A stretch of DNA of 64,000 nucleotides, from positions 2,170,001 to 2,234,000 of the forward strand of contig JAHYIO010000001.1 in assembly GCA_020543525.1 (NCBI GenBank), written 5' to 3'. This DNA is from Coriolopsis trogii. Taxonomy: Eukaryota; Basidiomycota; Agaricomycetes; Polyporales; Polyporaceae. Made by a program: the position numbers and the translations under genes. Position 1 is the first letter of the stretch. Every line of letters starts with the position of its first letter. The notes under the pieces are model-generated. The model saw only the letters and a program-made list of their open reading frames with translations, had not been told where the DNA came from and did not search any database. Positions 1-11,213 of the stretch are shown here, one piece after another.

Positions 1-3000
1 CAAGGAAGCGGCCTCCAACGCGACACGGGTCTGGTCCAGAGCGCGGATATGTTGATCCTGCGAGCGCAGAAGGTCCTCAACTTGGTTTCTCGCCTTGATG
101 TAGTCGGCCTCCTGTTGTTCGAGCAGCGAGGTCTGCGACAGGAGTTTGTCGTTCGCTTCCCTCAACTGAGCCTCCAATGCAGCGTTGCGCTCCCGGAGGT
201 CGTTGTGCGACTCGCTACTCTGATCATGTGACTGTGACAGCACGTCCGCACGCTTTGAAGCATCCTCCGCCCGAGCCTCCGCCTGCTCGAGCAAGGTAGT
301 CTGGAGAGAAAGGGAGTCATTGAGCTCTTGGATCTTGCGGTCACGCTCGCCCTGACCAGACAGAGCAACCGCGAGCTGACGCTCTAGGTCGGCGATGCGC
401 TCACGCTCCATCCTGGCCACCTCGTTGTCCGACGAAGCCTCGATAGCCGCAAGCTTTGCGCGGTAGAACGCCGCTTCCTGCATGGCACTTGCCCGGACGC
501 GTTCGGCCTCCTGGACCCGGTCGGACGCTTCCTTGGCACGGTCGATGACGCTAGCCTGCGGATGTGAATTGAACACCTATCCTTAGCCGATGAGTCAATC
601 AGGGAGTGAACATACTTGGATCTTAGCCTTCAGTTGCTTGAGGTTGATCACCATTTCAGTAACCTTCCTGCCATCAATGTCATCGTCATCCGCACGAGAG
701 GACAGCTCTTCCTCCGATTCGGCGTAAATGAATCCAGATCGCTCGGCCTTCATCAGAGCCGCCTTCATCCAAGCCTCCTTCTTCTTCAGCGCCTCGACCT
801 CAGCCTCCTTATCCTTCAAGTCCCGGATGAGGTCTGCCGTGAGGTTCCCTGTCGAACCAGGCTTCGTAGGGAAACCGTTAACGGTCGGCGAAGCAGGCTT
901 GAAGAATGCGTCAAGCGGGGCCTTCGAACGATCCACAACAGGAGACGGGCTGCGCGCAGCAAGGCCATTGCGTGCCATCATGACGCTCGCTAAGCTAGCC
1001 TGTGGGCCAGGGGCAGGGTCGTACACATCATTGACGGCCTGAGCCGGGGACACTGCACGACTAGGGTTCCCTGTAGGGCTCTTTGCGCGACTGCCTTCAG
1101 GTGACGCAGCGCGCTCGCGCATAGTGACAGCAGGTTCGGTGCTCTCCGGGCTGCTCTCGCCGTCGTGCTCTTCTGCTCGCGTCCTCCCTTTGCCTTTCGA
1201 TGAAAGTTGGGTATCACCGTTGATCTTCTGGCGACCGCCACCCATAGGTGACACCGCTCGCCGTGCCTCGTCGTTGTCGAAGTAGGGCTCGCTTCCGGGC
1301 GACTCATCACGCCCGTTGATAGGTTCACCACTGGGTCTTTGCTGAACAGCGGTGGGAACCACGGACTTGCGCCCATTGGCAGCAGGCGGGGGAGGTTTGC
1401 TGGAGTCAGGGTACTTGATGTGTTCTAAGGCAATGATGAATGGTTTGTGACATACAAACAATGCAATAGACTTCACTCACTGGTGTCAAGTACATGAATA
1501 ATGGTGGGATCCTCGGGCTTCTGCGGATTCAGCGACTCGCCGCCGAGACCGCCGAGAACGAAGACTCGCGAGCCCATGGAAGCCATGGCGTGACCTGACC
1601 GCGGTGTTGGTGCTGGACCCATCTTCTGGAACATGTACCATCGTTGGTCTGCGACAGATGAGCGAATGCCCGAGGACAAACATGGAAATTACGCACTGGT
1701 CACCTTGAATGCTCCTAAGTCACCAAGATCTTTGCCATCAACACCCCTCCCACCGAAGACATAGACAACGTCGTCGACCATAGCCGCAGAGTGGCCCTCA
1801 CGAGGCGATGGGATGAAGCCGATGCAGGTCAACTCAGTCCACGTCTTGGTGTTGGTGTCGAACGACCATGTATCGTTGTAGTGATACTGGCAATCCGTTC
1901 CACCAAACCTGCACAGATCAACTCAGGGACACTAACACTTAGCAAAGAACCAAAGATCACGTACAGGATGATCTTCTCGCCATAGGTCACACAGACATGG
2001 CTCGTTCGCTTTGGTGGCCTTGGAGAGTCTCCGACAGGTTCTACGAGCTCCCACGTTGCTTTGGTTCTCACTAGAAACAAATTAAGAACGTCAAAGCTCG
2101 AGCCGATTCGAATGAAGTCAAGACAAGACTTACGTGAGTTTAGGTCAAATGACCACAAGTCGTTCAAGAACTCTCCGTCGACTTGGCCACCAAACACGTA
2201 GAATTTGGACCCGACCATGGTGACCGCATGACCATAGCGACCTACTGGCGAGGGACCATACACCGCGACTCGTGTCCACTCCCGTGAGACTACGACAGAC
2301 GCAATGAGACAACGAACGCCGTGCAATGTCAAGACAACGTACCGAGATTGAGCAGATACAGCCCGTCATCCTGCTTGTCACCCGGCTTCGCCTTCGAGTT
2401 CGTCTTGGTGTCACCTCCCCACACAATCAGGACGCTTCCAACAAGGGCGCTTGCATGACCAACGCGAGGCGACGGCACCTCTCCAGTCGTTTGCAGCAGT
2501 GTCGCCGAAAGATCCCTCGTCGAGATAAGGTAGAGGTCATTCCGAACAGTTTCCCGCACAAGTCCACCAAAGAGGAAGAGCTCCCCAGACGTCGTTGCGT
2601 TCGTGGGGAGTGCATGGCCATATCGGGGGAATGGCGACGGTGACGGGGATGAGGGTGGTGCGACGCCTGGCTTGGGGATAGTCACCGGAGGGGGCAACTG
2701 AAGACGGCGCTGAGACCATGGATATGCTGGTCGCTGCTGATGCTGTCCCTGTTGGCCCCCTTGGGCCCCCCCTTGTTGTGACGGGGCAGGCGTGGTGCTG
2801 TTGGGTGCCTGTGGCGGGGCCTGACCGTTCGGCGTACGCTGCACCTGCTGAGTGATACCAGGCTGGACGCCGTTGATGGCGGGAGAGGGACTGCCTCGGC
2901 CGTTCAGACCGCTGGGCGGGGAATGATTGTGATCAGACAGACGTCCATTGTGCGCTTGGGAGGGCCGGAGAGGCATGGAAAGCGATAGGAGAGGTTCGAG

Positions 3001-3166
3001 AGACACACCTGTCGTAGCTGTTCTCCTTCTGGAGCTGTTTTTGCGGCTGCTGCTGGCCCGCCAGAGGTTGCTGAACCTGTGCGAGGGCAGCGCTCGCAGG
3101 TGATGCTGCAACGACGGAAGTGCTGGCCTGTTGCTGAGTATGCTTCTTCCTGCTGAAGAAGGACAT
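1..3166 (-). CDS. Kelch-repeat / coiled-coil cell-polarity protein (Tea1/Kel1-like), partial
   Basis: Partial: the C-terminus lies left of the window. Predicted exons 3166-3009, 2911-2343, 2289-2134, 2070-1965, 1908-1697, 1648-1481, 1424-616 and 555-<1 give about 911 residues in one frame. Residues 1-140 are Gln/Ser/Pro-rich and low complexity, starting MSFFSRKK. About 145-455 is a six-bladed kelch propeller with repeated GG pairs and motifs such as YVFGGQVDGEFLNDLW and YVFGGRGVDG. A disordered Ser/Pro linker follows, then from about 640 a long heptad-like Glu/Arg/Ala/Leu-rich coiled coil that is still open at the edge. This is the plan of Tea1/Kel1 proteins, which ride microtubule tips to growth zones and mark the hyphal apex. 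The role is inferred from architecture. A shorter paralogue lies at 9008-10693. Confidence 0.82.
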
Positions 3167-3687
3167 TCTTCTGCTGCGGCCTCCAAAGATGGACTGTATG
3201 GCTGCAGAATGAAGAGCGGAACCGAAAGGAGGATATGAGGATGAGTAGAAGGGTCGAGCGCTGCAGGCCCGCCTGGAGGTGGAACGAAAGCGGCAAAGCC
3301 AGAAGGTGAGCGACTCGTTCCTGGAAGGCCCGCGACTTGCCCCTCCTCACTACGCGTCTAGCAACAACCGCCTCCGCTGATAGCCGTCCCTCCCTTCTCA
3401 TTTGATCCTCTCATCATCTCCTGCGAACGGCCTTGGAGACAAGCTCATTTACTGTTGAAAGCATGTTTTGGTCCATATATCGTCCTTTAAATTGTATTAT
3501 GAAGGCACCCTGCTTCATCATCCTCCGCGCAAACCCCGTTGGTAAGAGAGTCCGTAGCGCACTCATGTCACTGCTGATTCAGATGATGATCCGCCAATAA
3601 CAGATATGTAGCTACGAGATGCCTCTACGACTGTTGGTGCCACAGAACCTAAAGGTATAATGCTCCACTCTTTCGACCTGGTAAACT
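3167..3687. other. Intergenic region
   Basis: Upstream region of the kelch gene and downstream region of the small unknown gene, both on the minus strand. No coding region, RNA gene or repeat was recognised. Confidence 0.5.
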
Positions 3688-4363
3688 CTAGCCGTGTGAC
3701 CGGTTGACATCCCTGGTAATACTGGCATCAGGGAAGCATGATATAGAGCTAAATGGACGCGTCCGAAGCATCCCCATAGGTCCGGGCACGCTGACAGACG
3801 TTTCGTGGGTGACTGTCCGTCCGATACCGGGATTCAACGAGAAGTTGCCAACTACGTCTCTCAGTATGCGGTGTACAACCGACATAGACATCGGTGACAG
3901 GGACCTGCAGTAAGATATCAGCATACAACGAAGGTACTGAGAGGAGTCCGCTCGCCGACATACCAGACTTCGGACGGAAGACAGAGTGTTGCACAGGGTG
4001 CTCCATTTTCACTCGTTCCAAGTGGTGATATCGTCTTGGTCCTCTGTGTCATGGTCCCGCTTGCGATGAGCCATGACTCGGTCTCGTGAAGGAAAAAGGC
4101 GGTTGCAATCCTGCAAGGCACAGATATAGATTGGAGTTCTGTAGGAGGCAAGACATTAGACGGAGTGCTGCCGCCTGAAGAACACACCCACTCGTTAGCA
4201 TTTGTCACCCTGGCCTTGCCTGCATTCACTTGTTCTGGGGTGGTTTCGACTGCCACGTAAAGTCAGCAATAAGTATCCCCGAATGCATTACTGACGCACC
4301 ATCTTGTACCGCCGGGGATGAAGGGAGCACAGAGGGTAGTTTCGGGTGCTGCCACTGGCTCAT
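3688..4363 (-). CDS. Hypothetical protein, 188 residues, three exons
   Basis: Family not recognised. Predicted exons are 4363-4300, 4249-3964 and 3904-3688. Both introns have good ends (GTGCGT...CAG with a CTGAC branch site; GTATGT...CTGCAG) and both junctions keep frame, which is the main evidence for a real gene. The product begins MSQWQHPKL, has a Ser/Thr/Pro-rich first half, and ends with a stretch containing GNFSLNPGIGRTVTHETSVS. No signal peptide, membrane segment or catalytic motif is obvious. An acceptor-like TTTGCAG at about 4407 allows an extra upstream exon, so the start is uncertain. It sits in the same orientation between the kelch and sulfite oxidase genes. Confidence 0.48.
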
Positions 4364-4466
4364 TGTGCAGAGTTGTGAATGCACAGCATGCTTGGCGATT
4401 CGAAGGACACTGGTCTGCAAACAAGACAAAACATGCTCTCAAGGCGCGCGCTTATGACGGTTGCAA

Positions 4467-4478
4467 CCCCCCCCCCCC
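4467..4478. repeat. Homopolymer run of 12 C
   Basis: A run of twelve cytosines between the unknown small gene and the 3' end of the sulfite oxidase gene. The exact length in the true genome is uncertain because such runs are error-prone in assemblies. Confidence 0.8.
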
Positions 4479-4612
4479 AAATTTCAGCGAACACGCAACA
4501 TGTATCGCAACCTTCAGAGAGTCAAAACATGAGAAATCATAAACACGTTCGTAATGAATGCGCACGAGGAAAACATCAAAACATACACATAGCATTGGGA
4601 TAGTCAGACCGT

Positions 4613-5879
4613 TCACCACTCCCCCTTCCCCCACGGATTGTATGCCACTCCGCGGAGGTTCCACCTGCCTTCCCGCTCTTGAACGCGACCTTGTACGTCT
4701 ACCGCACGACTATACGCCACACCGCTTCGTGGAACATTCTCCAGCAATGCTTCCCATATAGTCCAGCTCCATCTACCCTCCTGATAGGTGATCTTCGCTT
4801 CAACCCAGCTCGCCCCGTCGTCGCACGAACATTCAACGCGCGCAATTTGTACTGCGCCGCTGCCGATGGCATAGCCCTTGACGACTACGGAGGAGTCACT
4901 TTGCTTCGAGACGGAAGCGACGACAGAGTTGATAGGGAGGGTTGTGAGGGGAGGTGTCTGAGACCAAACAGGTTCTGCTTTCTCCGTCGAATCCACCTAT
5001 ACCGCATACTGTGATTAGACAGCCTATGCCAGAGGCATGGTCACTTACCTCTGGCGGGAGAACCTTGTAGTCGTGTTGCTGGTAAAAGTTTGGTGACTCG
5101 TCGGGAGAAATATTGATGCTTGTCACCCACTTCACCCAACGTGCTCCAGCAAAGCCTGGCGCGACAACGCGCAGAGGGTAGCCATGATCTGGCGATAATG
5201 GTCGCCCGTTCATCTAAGCGCAATCTCAGCGAAATAGTCCGTATCTATCATGACCGGCATGACTCACGTCGTATGCGAGGAGGACATCTCCGTCAACGGA
5301 CATAGCATGAGCAAGCGGTACGGACCCGCCATATTCCGTGTCATTCTCAGGGGCTGTGACCTGTGACGTGAAACAAACGTGCCACCCTTCAAGCGGGCTC
5401 TTCTCCACGCCGACAGACCGCAGGAGATCACGATGCCAGACACCTGCCCATCGGACGTTGCAGATGATGCCGTCTTGCCAAAGGATGCCTTGCGTCGGTT
5501 TCAGGTTTTCGTGCATCTCCTTCCGTCTGTTGCCCGCGCACTAGGACACGCAGGAATATAGAACGATTTGAGCATGCAAACGGCTTGCAAAGCAACGAAA
5601 TGAGGCCAGACTCACCTGAAGTGCCGCGATGACCTCCGCCCGCTCGAAAGATTCCCGCAACTTCTGCATGGAGAACGTGCGCGACTGTTGCGGACCGTGC
5701 ACGTCGATCGTATACGTTGTGGCATCCAAGTCGGCAACACGGCCATGGTTGCGACAGTATACGAGATGCTCTGGGGTGATTGGGAACTCGATGAGTTCTG
5801 CTGCGGTGGGTTCCGCGTTGAAAGGTTCCTTGTCGTGTGTTGAGAGTTGGTCAGAATGCTGGAATCCCTGGGGGTTCAT
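4613..5879 (-). CDS. Sulfite oxidase (molybdenum cofactor oxidoreductase)
   Basis: Oxidises sulfite to sulfate at a molybdopterin cofactor. Exons 5879-5616, 5540-5268, 5213-5049 and 4996-4613 join to 361 residues. The signature CAGNRR is rebuilt cleanly at the exon 1/2 junction, and its Cys (about residue 89) is the Mo ligand. Conserved blocks follow: [34 protein letters not shown], and the C-terminal Mo-cofactor dimerisation domain with [11 protein letters not shown]. There is no cytochrome b5 domain, so the enzyme resembles the short plant-type form. A short upstream segment (6339-6297) encodes MAARAARSVLVSFQ followed by GTGAGT. It could be a mitochondrial presequence exon, but the linking exons could not be resolved. 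Only the oxidase core is claimed. Confidence 0.9.
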
Positions 5880-7379
5880 GTTTCGCAGTAACAAGCTAGG
5901 CAGCAGCTGTGATAATGGTCTCTTCAGAGAAAGACCCTCCTACATCCAGATATTGAGTCAACGTAGGCCAAAGAAGCAAATGTGGAGACGCATGTCGTCA
6001 GCGTGACAGGCCCAACCAAACTCTGATAAGCAATGAGTCCCGAGAGCGTAAATAGGGCGTGCCAAGTCGTCTAACGAGAACTGCTACCTATATTGTTGAA
6101 AATGAGCCAGGCGGTGATCAAGATGCCGGGATATCGACTCACATGAACTATTTTGCGAAACTGGATGGTATGTGTTTCTGACGCCGCCCACGTCCAAATT
6201 TGTACCTTACTGACGCATGACGCAGAGGTCTTGAGTCAATAAACAACCTACGTATTGTCTTGTCCTTCGGCCATTGCTGCTGTAGCGAATACTCACACTG
6301 AAACGACACCAAGACGCTCCGTGCGGCGCGAGCGGCCATCTACTACCAGTAACATAAACAAGACCAAACACATCCGACAACAAAGGACGTCTCGCGCGTC
6401 AACGATTTTGCATCTTTGTCGACGCGACGAATATCCTCCGCAACCTGGCAGATCGTCCCAGCCTTTGCCAGCTCGGATGAATCGAATAGGCTTGGGAGGG
6501 GACCTCGCACGCGCACGACCACCACACCGCAAAGGCCGCGAGGCTCACCCCGTACAAGATGCTGGCACAGTTCGTCCCTGCTTCCGCAGAACGACGCCAC
6601 GCATCTCTCCTCGTGAGCGGGCCAAGGTCTGAGCATTACAGCCTCACTAGACTCGACCCTAGACGGGTTCTGTCCTCACGGGCAGCTCTGGCGCACCAGA
6701 AATCAGCCACCGCGGGGTCCTTAAGGCGTCCGCCACTCAGACTGGATGCGCAACTGCAAGCGGGCTGATTCAGCCCTGCGGCGGTATGCTACGGTCGGCG
6801 GGCGTTGGCACCACTGTGGCTTGAAACGCCACTGGGGCAGGGTGTCGCTCCGTGTCTCTCGTCTCTCGATGTCTATCGTGTCCAAGCATGAGCGAGTGCC
6901 TTCGTGGCGCGCGTCTCACCAGCGTGTCTCGATCAGATCGCCGAAGTGCACTGAGCGTTGGGCGGCGGACGGACGAGGACGTGCGTTGCGGCGGAGTCCA
7001 TCGGGAGCACATCATTCAGTTCAATTCGCGGCTCGCTCGTTCGTTTCGTTGGGCGAAACTCAATTCAGACTACTCTTGCGATGTGGTGCTTCTCGCACAA
7101 TTTTTGCTTCCTGTTCACTCTTCGCGAGTGATTGCGAAATGGTCTTGGATGTGGAGGAGTTTGCGCGAGTTCCCGGTGAGTATCACCTTATTCAATCGAT
7201 GCGTTTCTATTGACCACCTTGCTCGTAGTACTCCATTCATAGCAGACAATGTAACCGTAGTGACGATGCAGAATAGGATGTTTGTCCTCAGAGACAGTAT
7301 GACTGTATACTATATTGAAGTCAGAGCGAAAATGTATATGCGACTCCTCCAATCAAGAATCAAGGCGGAGGACAAAATA
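5880..7379. other. Intergenic region of about 1.5 kb
   Basis: Lies upstream of sulfite oxidase and downstream of the small secreted-protein gene. It may hold 5' exons of the oxidase gene (candidate at 6339-6297). Plus-strand open frames here are Arg/Ser-rich with no recognisable motif and are not called. Confidence 0.5.
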
Positions 7380-8210
7380 CTAGTCGGAGATCGTGAACTG
7401 CGGACTGGAGTTCCCAGAGTCCCCAAACACTGGCAATCATCGGTGCGACATATCAGCAATCATCCCCGGAGATGAGCAGATGCTGACCAGTACTCACAGA
7501 TGATGATGTACTCGTTCGACGGAGCGACATGTGGGACGACCACCTCGATCGAACCCTTTGTCAGATTGAAGCCTTCCGCCAGCGGGTGCTCTGCCGAGCG
7601 TGCGTCAGCGACACCACTGGCCAATCCTCAAAGTGCTCGCAACCCGGCACTCACTGAAATCGAGATGCTCATCCGAATAGTCGCCATCGTCAAAGTGTCC
7701 GAGGACGACCTTGCCCTCGTAGTTCGTGACATGCTTCGGCGGGTGCGACGCGTCCCTGTATGCGCATCCGCAATCGATCGCAATCACTCGCCGTCAGCAT
7801 CCAACATCGCTGACCGCAACCGCAACCGCAACCGCGACTGCGACCGGCACCATCAACGACAGAGCCGGCACAGTCCGCACTTACCATCGGACCACGACCG
7901 TCTCCCCGACCTTCCACACCGACGACCCCTGCATGATCCTCGGGCTCCACACGTCCCGCTTCCCCAACCCCGCACTCTCCGCCGCATCAGTCGGTGCCGG
8001 CTCGGCCGCAGTGCTCGTGTGGTTCCCCCCATCAAACGCCGGCGTGCCCGAGCTGTTCGAGCTGTTCGCCATGGGCCCGTACGCGGACGAGTACCCGGGC
8101 ACGGCCGCCAGGTCGAACTCGGGTGGCATGTAGCGCGCCTCGCTCAGGCTCGAGGAGGCGGCGAGCGTGAGGAGGAAGAGGGCGAGGGCGGACTGGACGC
8201 GGGCGATCAT
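7380..8210 (-). CDS. Small secreted Ser/Thr-rich protein of the Kre9/Knh1-related extracellular family
   Basis: Exons 8210-7885, 7755-7655, 7590-7498 and 7429-7380 give 189 residues. Residues 1-26 form a signal peptide (MIARVQSALALFLLTLAASS...). A linker rich in Ser, Thr and Asn has N-glycosylation sequons. The folded part starts near VWSPRIMQGSSVWKVGETVVVRW and ends GDSGNSSPQFTISD, the layout of the Ser/Thr-rich, often GPI-linked extracellular proteins common in basidiomycetes. Here the protein stops right after the beta-sandwich, without a GPI tail, so it is probably secreted free. A KR dipeptide before the domain could be a Kex2-type cleavage site. Function unknown; a cell-wall role is inferred from the family. 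Confidence 0.8.
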
Positions 8211-9007
8211 CCTTGTTTGCGACTGTGTGCTAGACAGTGGACTGGATAATGTGGACGATGAGAGCGAGAGGTCGAGAGCAGCGTAGAGTGCAGGAAGATA
8301 AAGGAACGTGTGGAGGAGGCAAGGAGGATGTATGCTAGCGTATACTTGGAGGCTGAGCTCGAGGCTGACGATACCCTGCACGATGGCAGGAGGAGGACAT
8401 GGTTGGAATTGTGATTCGAACCTGAACGTCCTCCTCTAAGATGCCGGTGACGATGTCCATGTCGGTGTCTGCGTTCGATCACACTATTCACAGCTCGGGA
8501 GCGATGCGAGACGACATGTATTCGCTTCCTCGGATGGGAGCGAATGGGCATGACGCGCACAATAATGGGTGTACAGGATGTAGGTCAAACCCAAGGAACG
8601 CGAAGCATGCATATAGACGAAAATCCCAGAGGCCTGGGGGACAAGAGAGTACTACTACAACTAATGAGATGGCGCTGCTAGAGCACCACCGCGTCTTCCT
8701 CAAGAATCTGTATCGACACAACCGCGCGCTGAAGAGACGTCATCTACGAGCTTGAATGCAAAGGAGCGTGATAAGTGTGTGTGGGTAAAGAAAGACGAAT
8801 GGAATAAGTTAGTATAATGCAATGAAGGAATGTGAAGTGGCAGCAGATGCCCCAGTCTCCGAGCTGGGTATAAAGTCTCGAAGTATGCAATAGAGTGAGA
8901 GAGTAGAGGATAGAGGATAGGATGGTTGTCGCGCGTGACCCAGTGGCCTGCCTAAACTGGGCGGGCGTTAGGGTGATCGTGTTTCGCATTCACATCATGT
9001 TGGAGAG
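8211..9007. other. Intergenic region
   Basis: Promoter side of the small secreted-protein gene and 3' side of the kelch paralogue. The stretch is purine/pyrimidine skewed and no gene was seen. Confidence 0.5.
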
Positions 9008-10693
9008 TCAACGAGCGCTTTCAAGCGACCTGGCGGGATCTGAAGGGTACTTGATACGCTCTAGATACGTTACGAGTCGCATGTAAGCACAGGTAGACCA
9101 GAACAATGCCACAAACTCACCCGTTTCGAAGATATACATCACGTTCGCATCCTTGGCGTTCCCCTTCAAGGCGTCATCGCTGACACCCCCTAGCACGTAT
9201 ATCTTTGAGCCGACAGCGGCCATTCCGTGCCCGGAACGGGGCGATGGTTCAGGGCCCATATTTTGGAACATGTACCAGCGCTTCGTCGAGAGCTTCAGGG
9301 CGGCGAGCTGGCCCATGTTCGCGCCGTCAACTCCGCGCCCGCCAAAGACGTACATCATGTCTCCGACAAGCGCTGCGGCATGACTCTCGCGGGGAGCAGG
9401 GATGAATCCAATGCATGGAACTTCGGACCAGGTCTTGGTCACGAGGTCGAACGCCCAGGTATCGTTGTAGTGGTATTTCCCGTCCACACCACCGAACCTG
9501 TGAGGCGCATCAGAACGAGCCATTTGGTACAATTGGTCCGAATACACGTACACAAGGAGCTGGTTGTTGTAGGCTACGCATGTGTGCCCTGAGCGGGGCG
9601 AAGGTTTGGCAGCACCCCTTGGCGTCTCCAATTGCTCCCATGCAGGCTTCGACACAACTGGACAGTCGGTTCGTTCAATGTGGGAAAATACTGGACGGAC
9701 CGTGCACTTACGTGTACTCAAGTCGAAACACCACAGATCGTTGAAGTACTCCCCGTCCGCTTGTCCACCAAAGATGTACGTGCGAGGACCGACCATCACA
9801 ACTGTGTGACCGACCCGTCCCAAGGGAGCCGGACCGTCAATAGAGACACGGGTCCATTCTCGCGAGACTGACCAAAGGCAGGTGATTGTGAGAAATATGG
9901 GTACGAGGATGTCGAGCAGCACTTACCGAGGTTGAGGAAGTAGAGTCCGTTGTCGTACTTTGTGTTGGCTCGCAATTGGTTGGAAGATGCGGACATGGTA
10001 TCTCCACCCCAAACTACGACAACACTGCCGGCGAACGCGCTCGCATGGCCAAAGCGCGGAGGGGGTATGTCGCCGATGGTATACAGACGGTTCACGGATT
10101 GGTCCTCGACGGAGATGGAGTAAACATCGTTCTTGGCCTTGTCGTTGACGAGACCGCCGAAGAGATTGAGACCGGCGTTGGAACCAGGGGTAGACAAGGC
10201 GAAGTCGCAGCGGGGGAAAAGCGCGGGTGGAGGAGTAGCGAATGGGGAAGTGCTGTCGGGGGAGAGAAGTCGGCGACAGTACCAGGGGTACTGGGTCTCC
10301 ACATCGGCACCTTCATCCTCTGGCTCGGGTATGGGTATGGGCAATGGCTTGTCCCTGGGACTGGGGAGCGACGACACGGACTTGGAGGCGAGCGAAGGAG
10401 GAGGGCTGTCTGGCATGCCATCGGAATAAGAGAGCTTGGGAGAGCTTATGATGAGGACATCATGCTCTGGGACATGCTTGAATTCCTTGGGCTCCTTGAA
10501 GCCGACGAGTGTCCTGGTGATAGGTGATAGGCAGCTGTCAATAGAGACGCGACGTCGGGATGGGGGAGACGTACTTGTCGCTTTGTTTAGAGTCACCGCG
10601 GGTGAGATTGGCATTCCTGACTATGGAGAAGTCTGAGAAGGACCGCTTGTATGTGAGACGGCGGACAAAGGAAGGCGGATTGCACCAGAGCAT
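9008..10693 (-). CDS. Kelch-repeat protein, truncated paralogue of the Tea1-like gene
   Basis: Exons 10693-10575, 10534-9927, 9867-9712, 9657-9552, 9497-9121 and 9060-9008 give 472 residues. The kelch propeller closely follows the gene at 1-3166, with VSREWTRVSIDGPAPLGRVGH and YIFGGQADGEYFNDLW. Intron positions also match: 727 coding bases before the third exon, then exons of 156 and 106 bases in both genes. It lacks the intron that splits the fifth exon of the longer gene. After the domain the last exon reads ERIKYPSDPARSLESAR and stops, where the longer gene continues from HIKYPDSS into the linker and coiled coil. It is therefore a propeller-only protein. The start is chosen at MLWCNPPS and is uncertain. 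Confidence 0.78.
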
Positions 10694-11213
10694 AGGCGGG
10701 ATAGGGTGAAATGGGAGAAGAGGAGGGGGAGTGATATGAGCGCGGGAAAGAGAGAGCGGAGCCGCTGGAGAGATATATGAGGGGGAGAGGGAGGGAGAGA
10801 TGTCTGCGCGAGATGGATCTGGAGTTGGCAGCACACAGCATCTCGTGATTGGCAGCCGAGCGATCGGGGCATTTATGCGCGGGATAAGGGCGTTCGTCGT
10901 CGAAGGGTCAGAAGCCTTTCTGAGTCGTGCCGGCAGATAGAAAGGTGCATGGATACCGCCGGGAACGTCTGGGGCGGAGACATTTTAGCGTCAGGGTCGA
11001 GAAGAAGAGAAGGCGGGCGGTTGAGGGACGGGGAAGAGAGCCTGTGAGCGGAGGACGGCAGCATGAAGCACTGCAGCCTGATGCGATGGCGTTGGCGGCG
11101 TCGGACTTGGAGGCCACAGCGGCGGCGGACGCGTCTGCAGAGAGACGCGTGACGTCACAGTCACAGGCTCTGTGAGCTGGGGTGGAGTGCGGTGAGCACT
11201 GAGCAGCTCGCGG
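10694..11213. other. Divergent intergenic region (kelch paralogue / lipase)
   Basis: About 520 bases between two head-to-head genes, GC- and purine-rich. It probably holds both promoters. No specific element is assigned. Confidence 0.5.

Noticed and set aside
6852..7475. 207-codon plus-strand frame
   Set aside because: Arg/Ser-rich with no motif; its end overlaps the last exon of the small secreted-protein gene on the other strand. A tiny ATG...GTGAGT feature near 7140 leads to an early stop after splicing.
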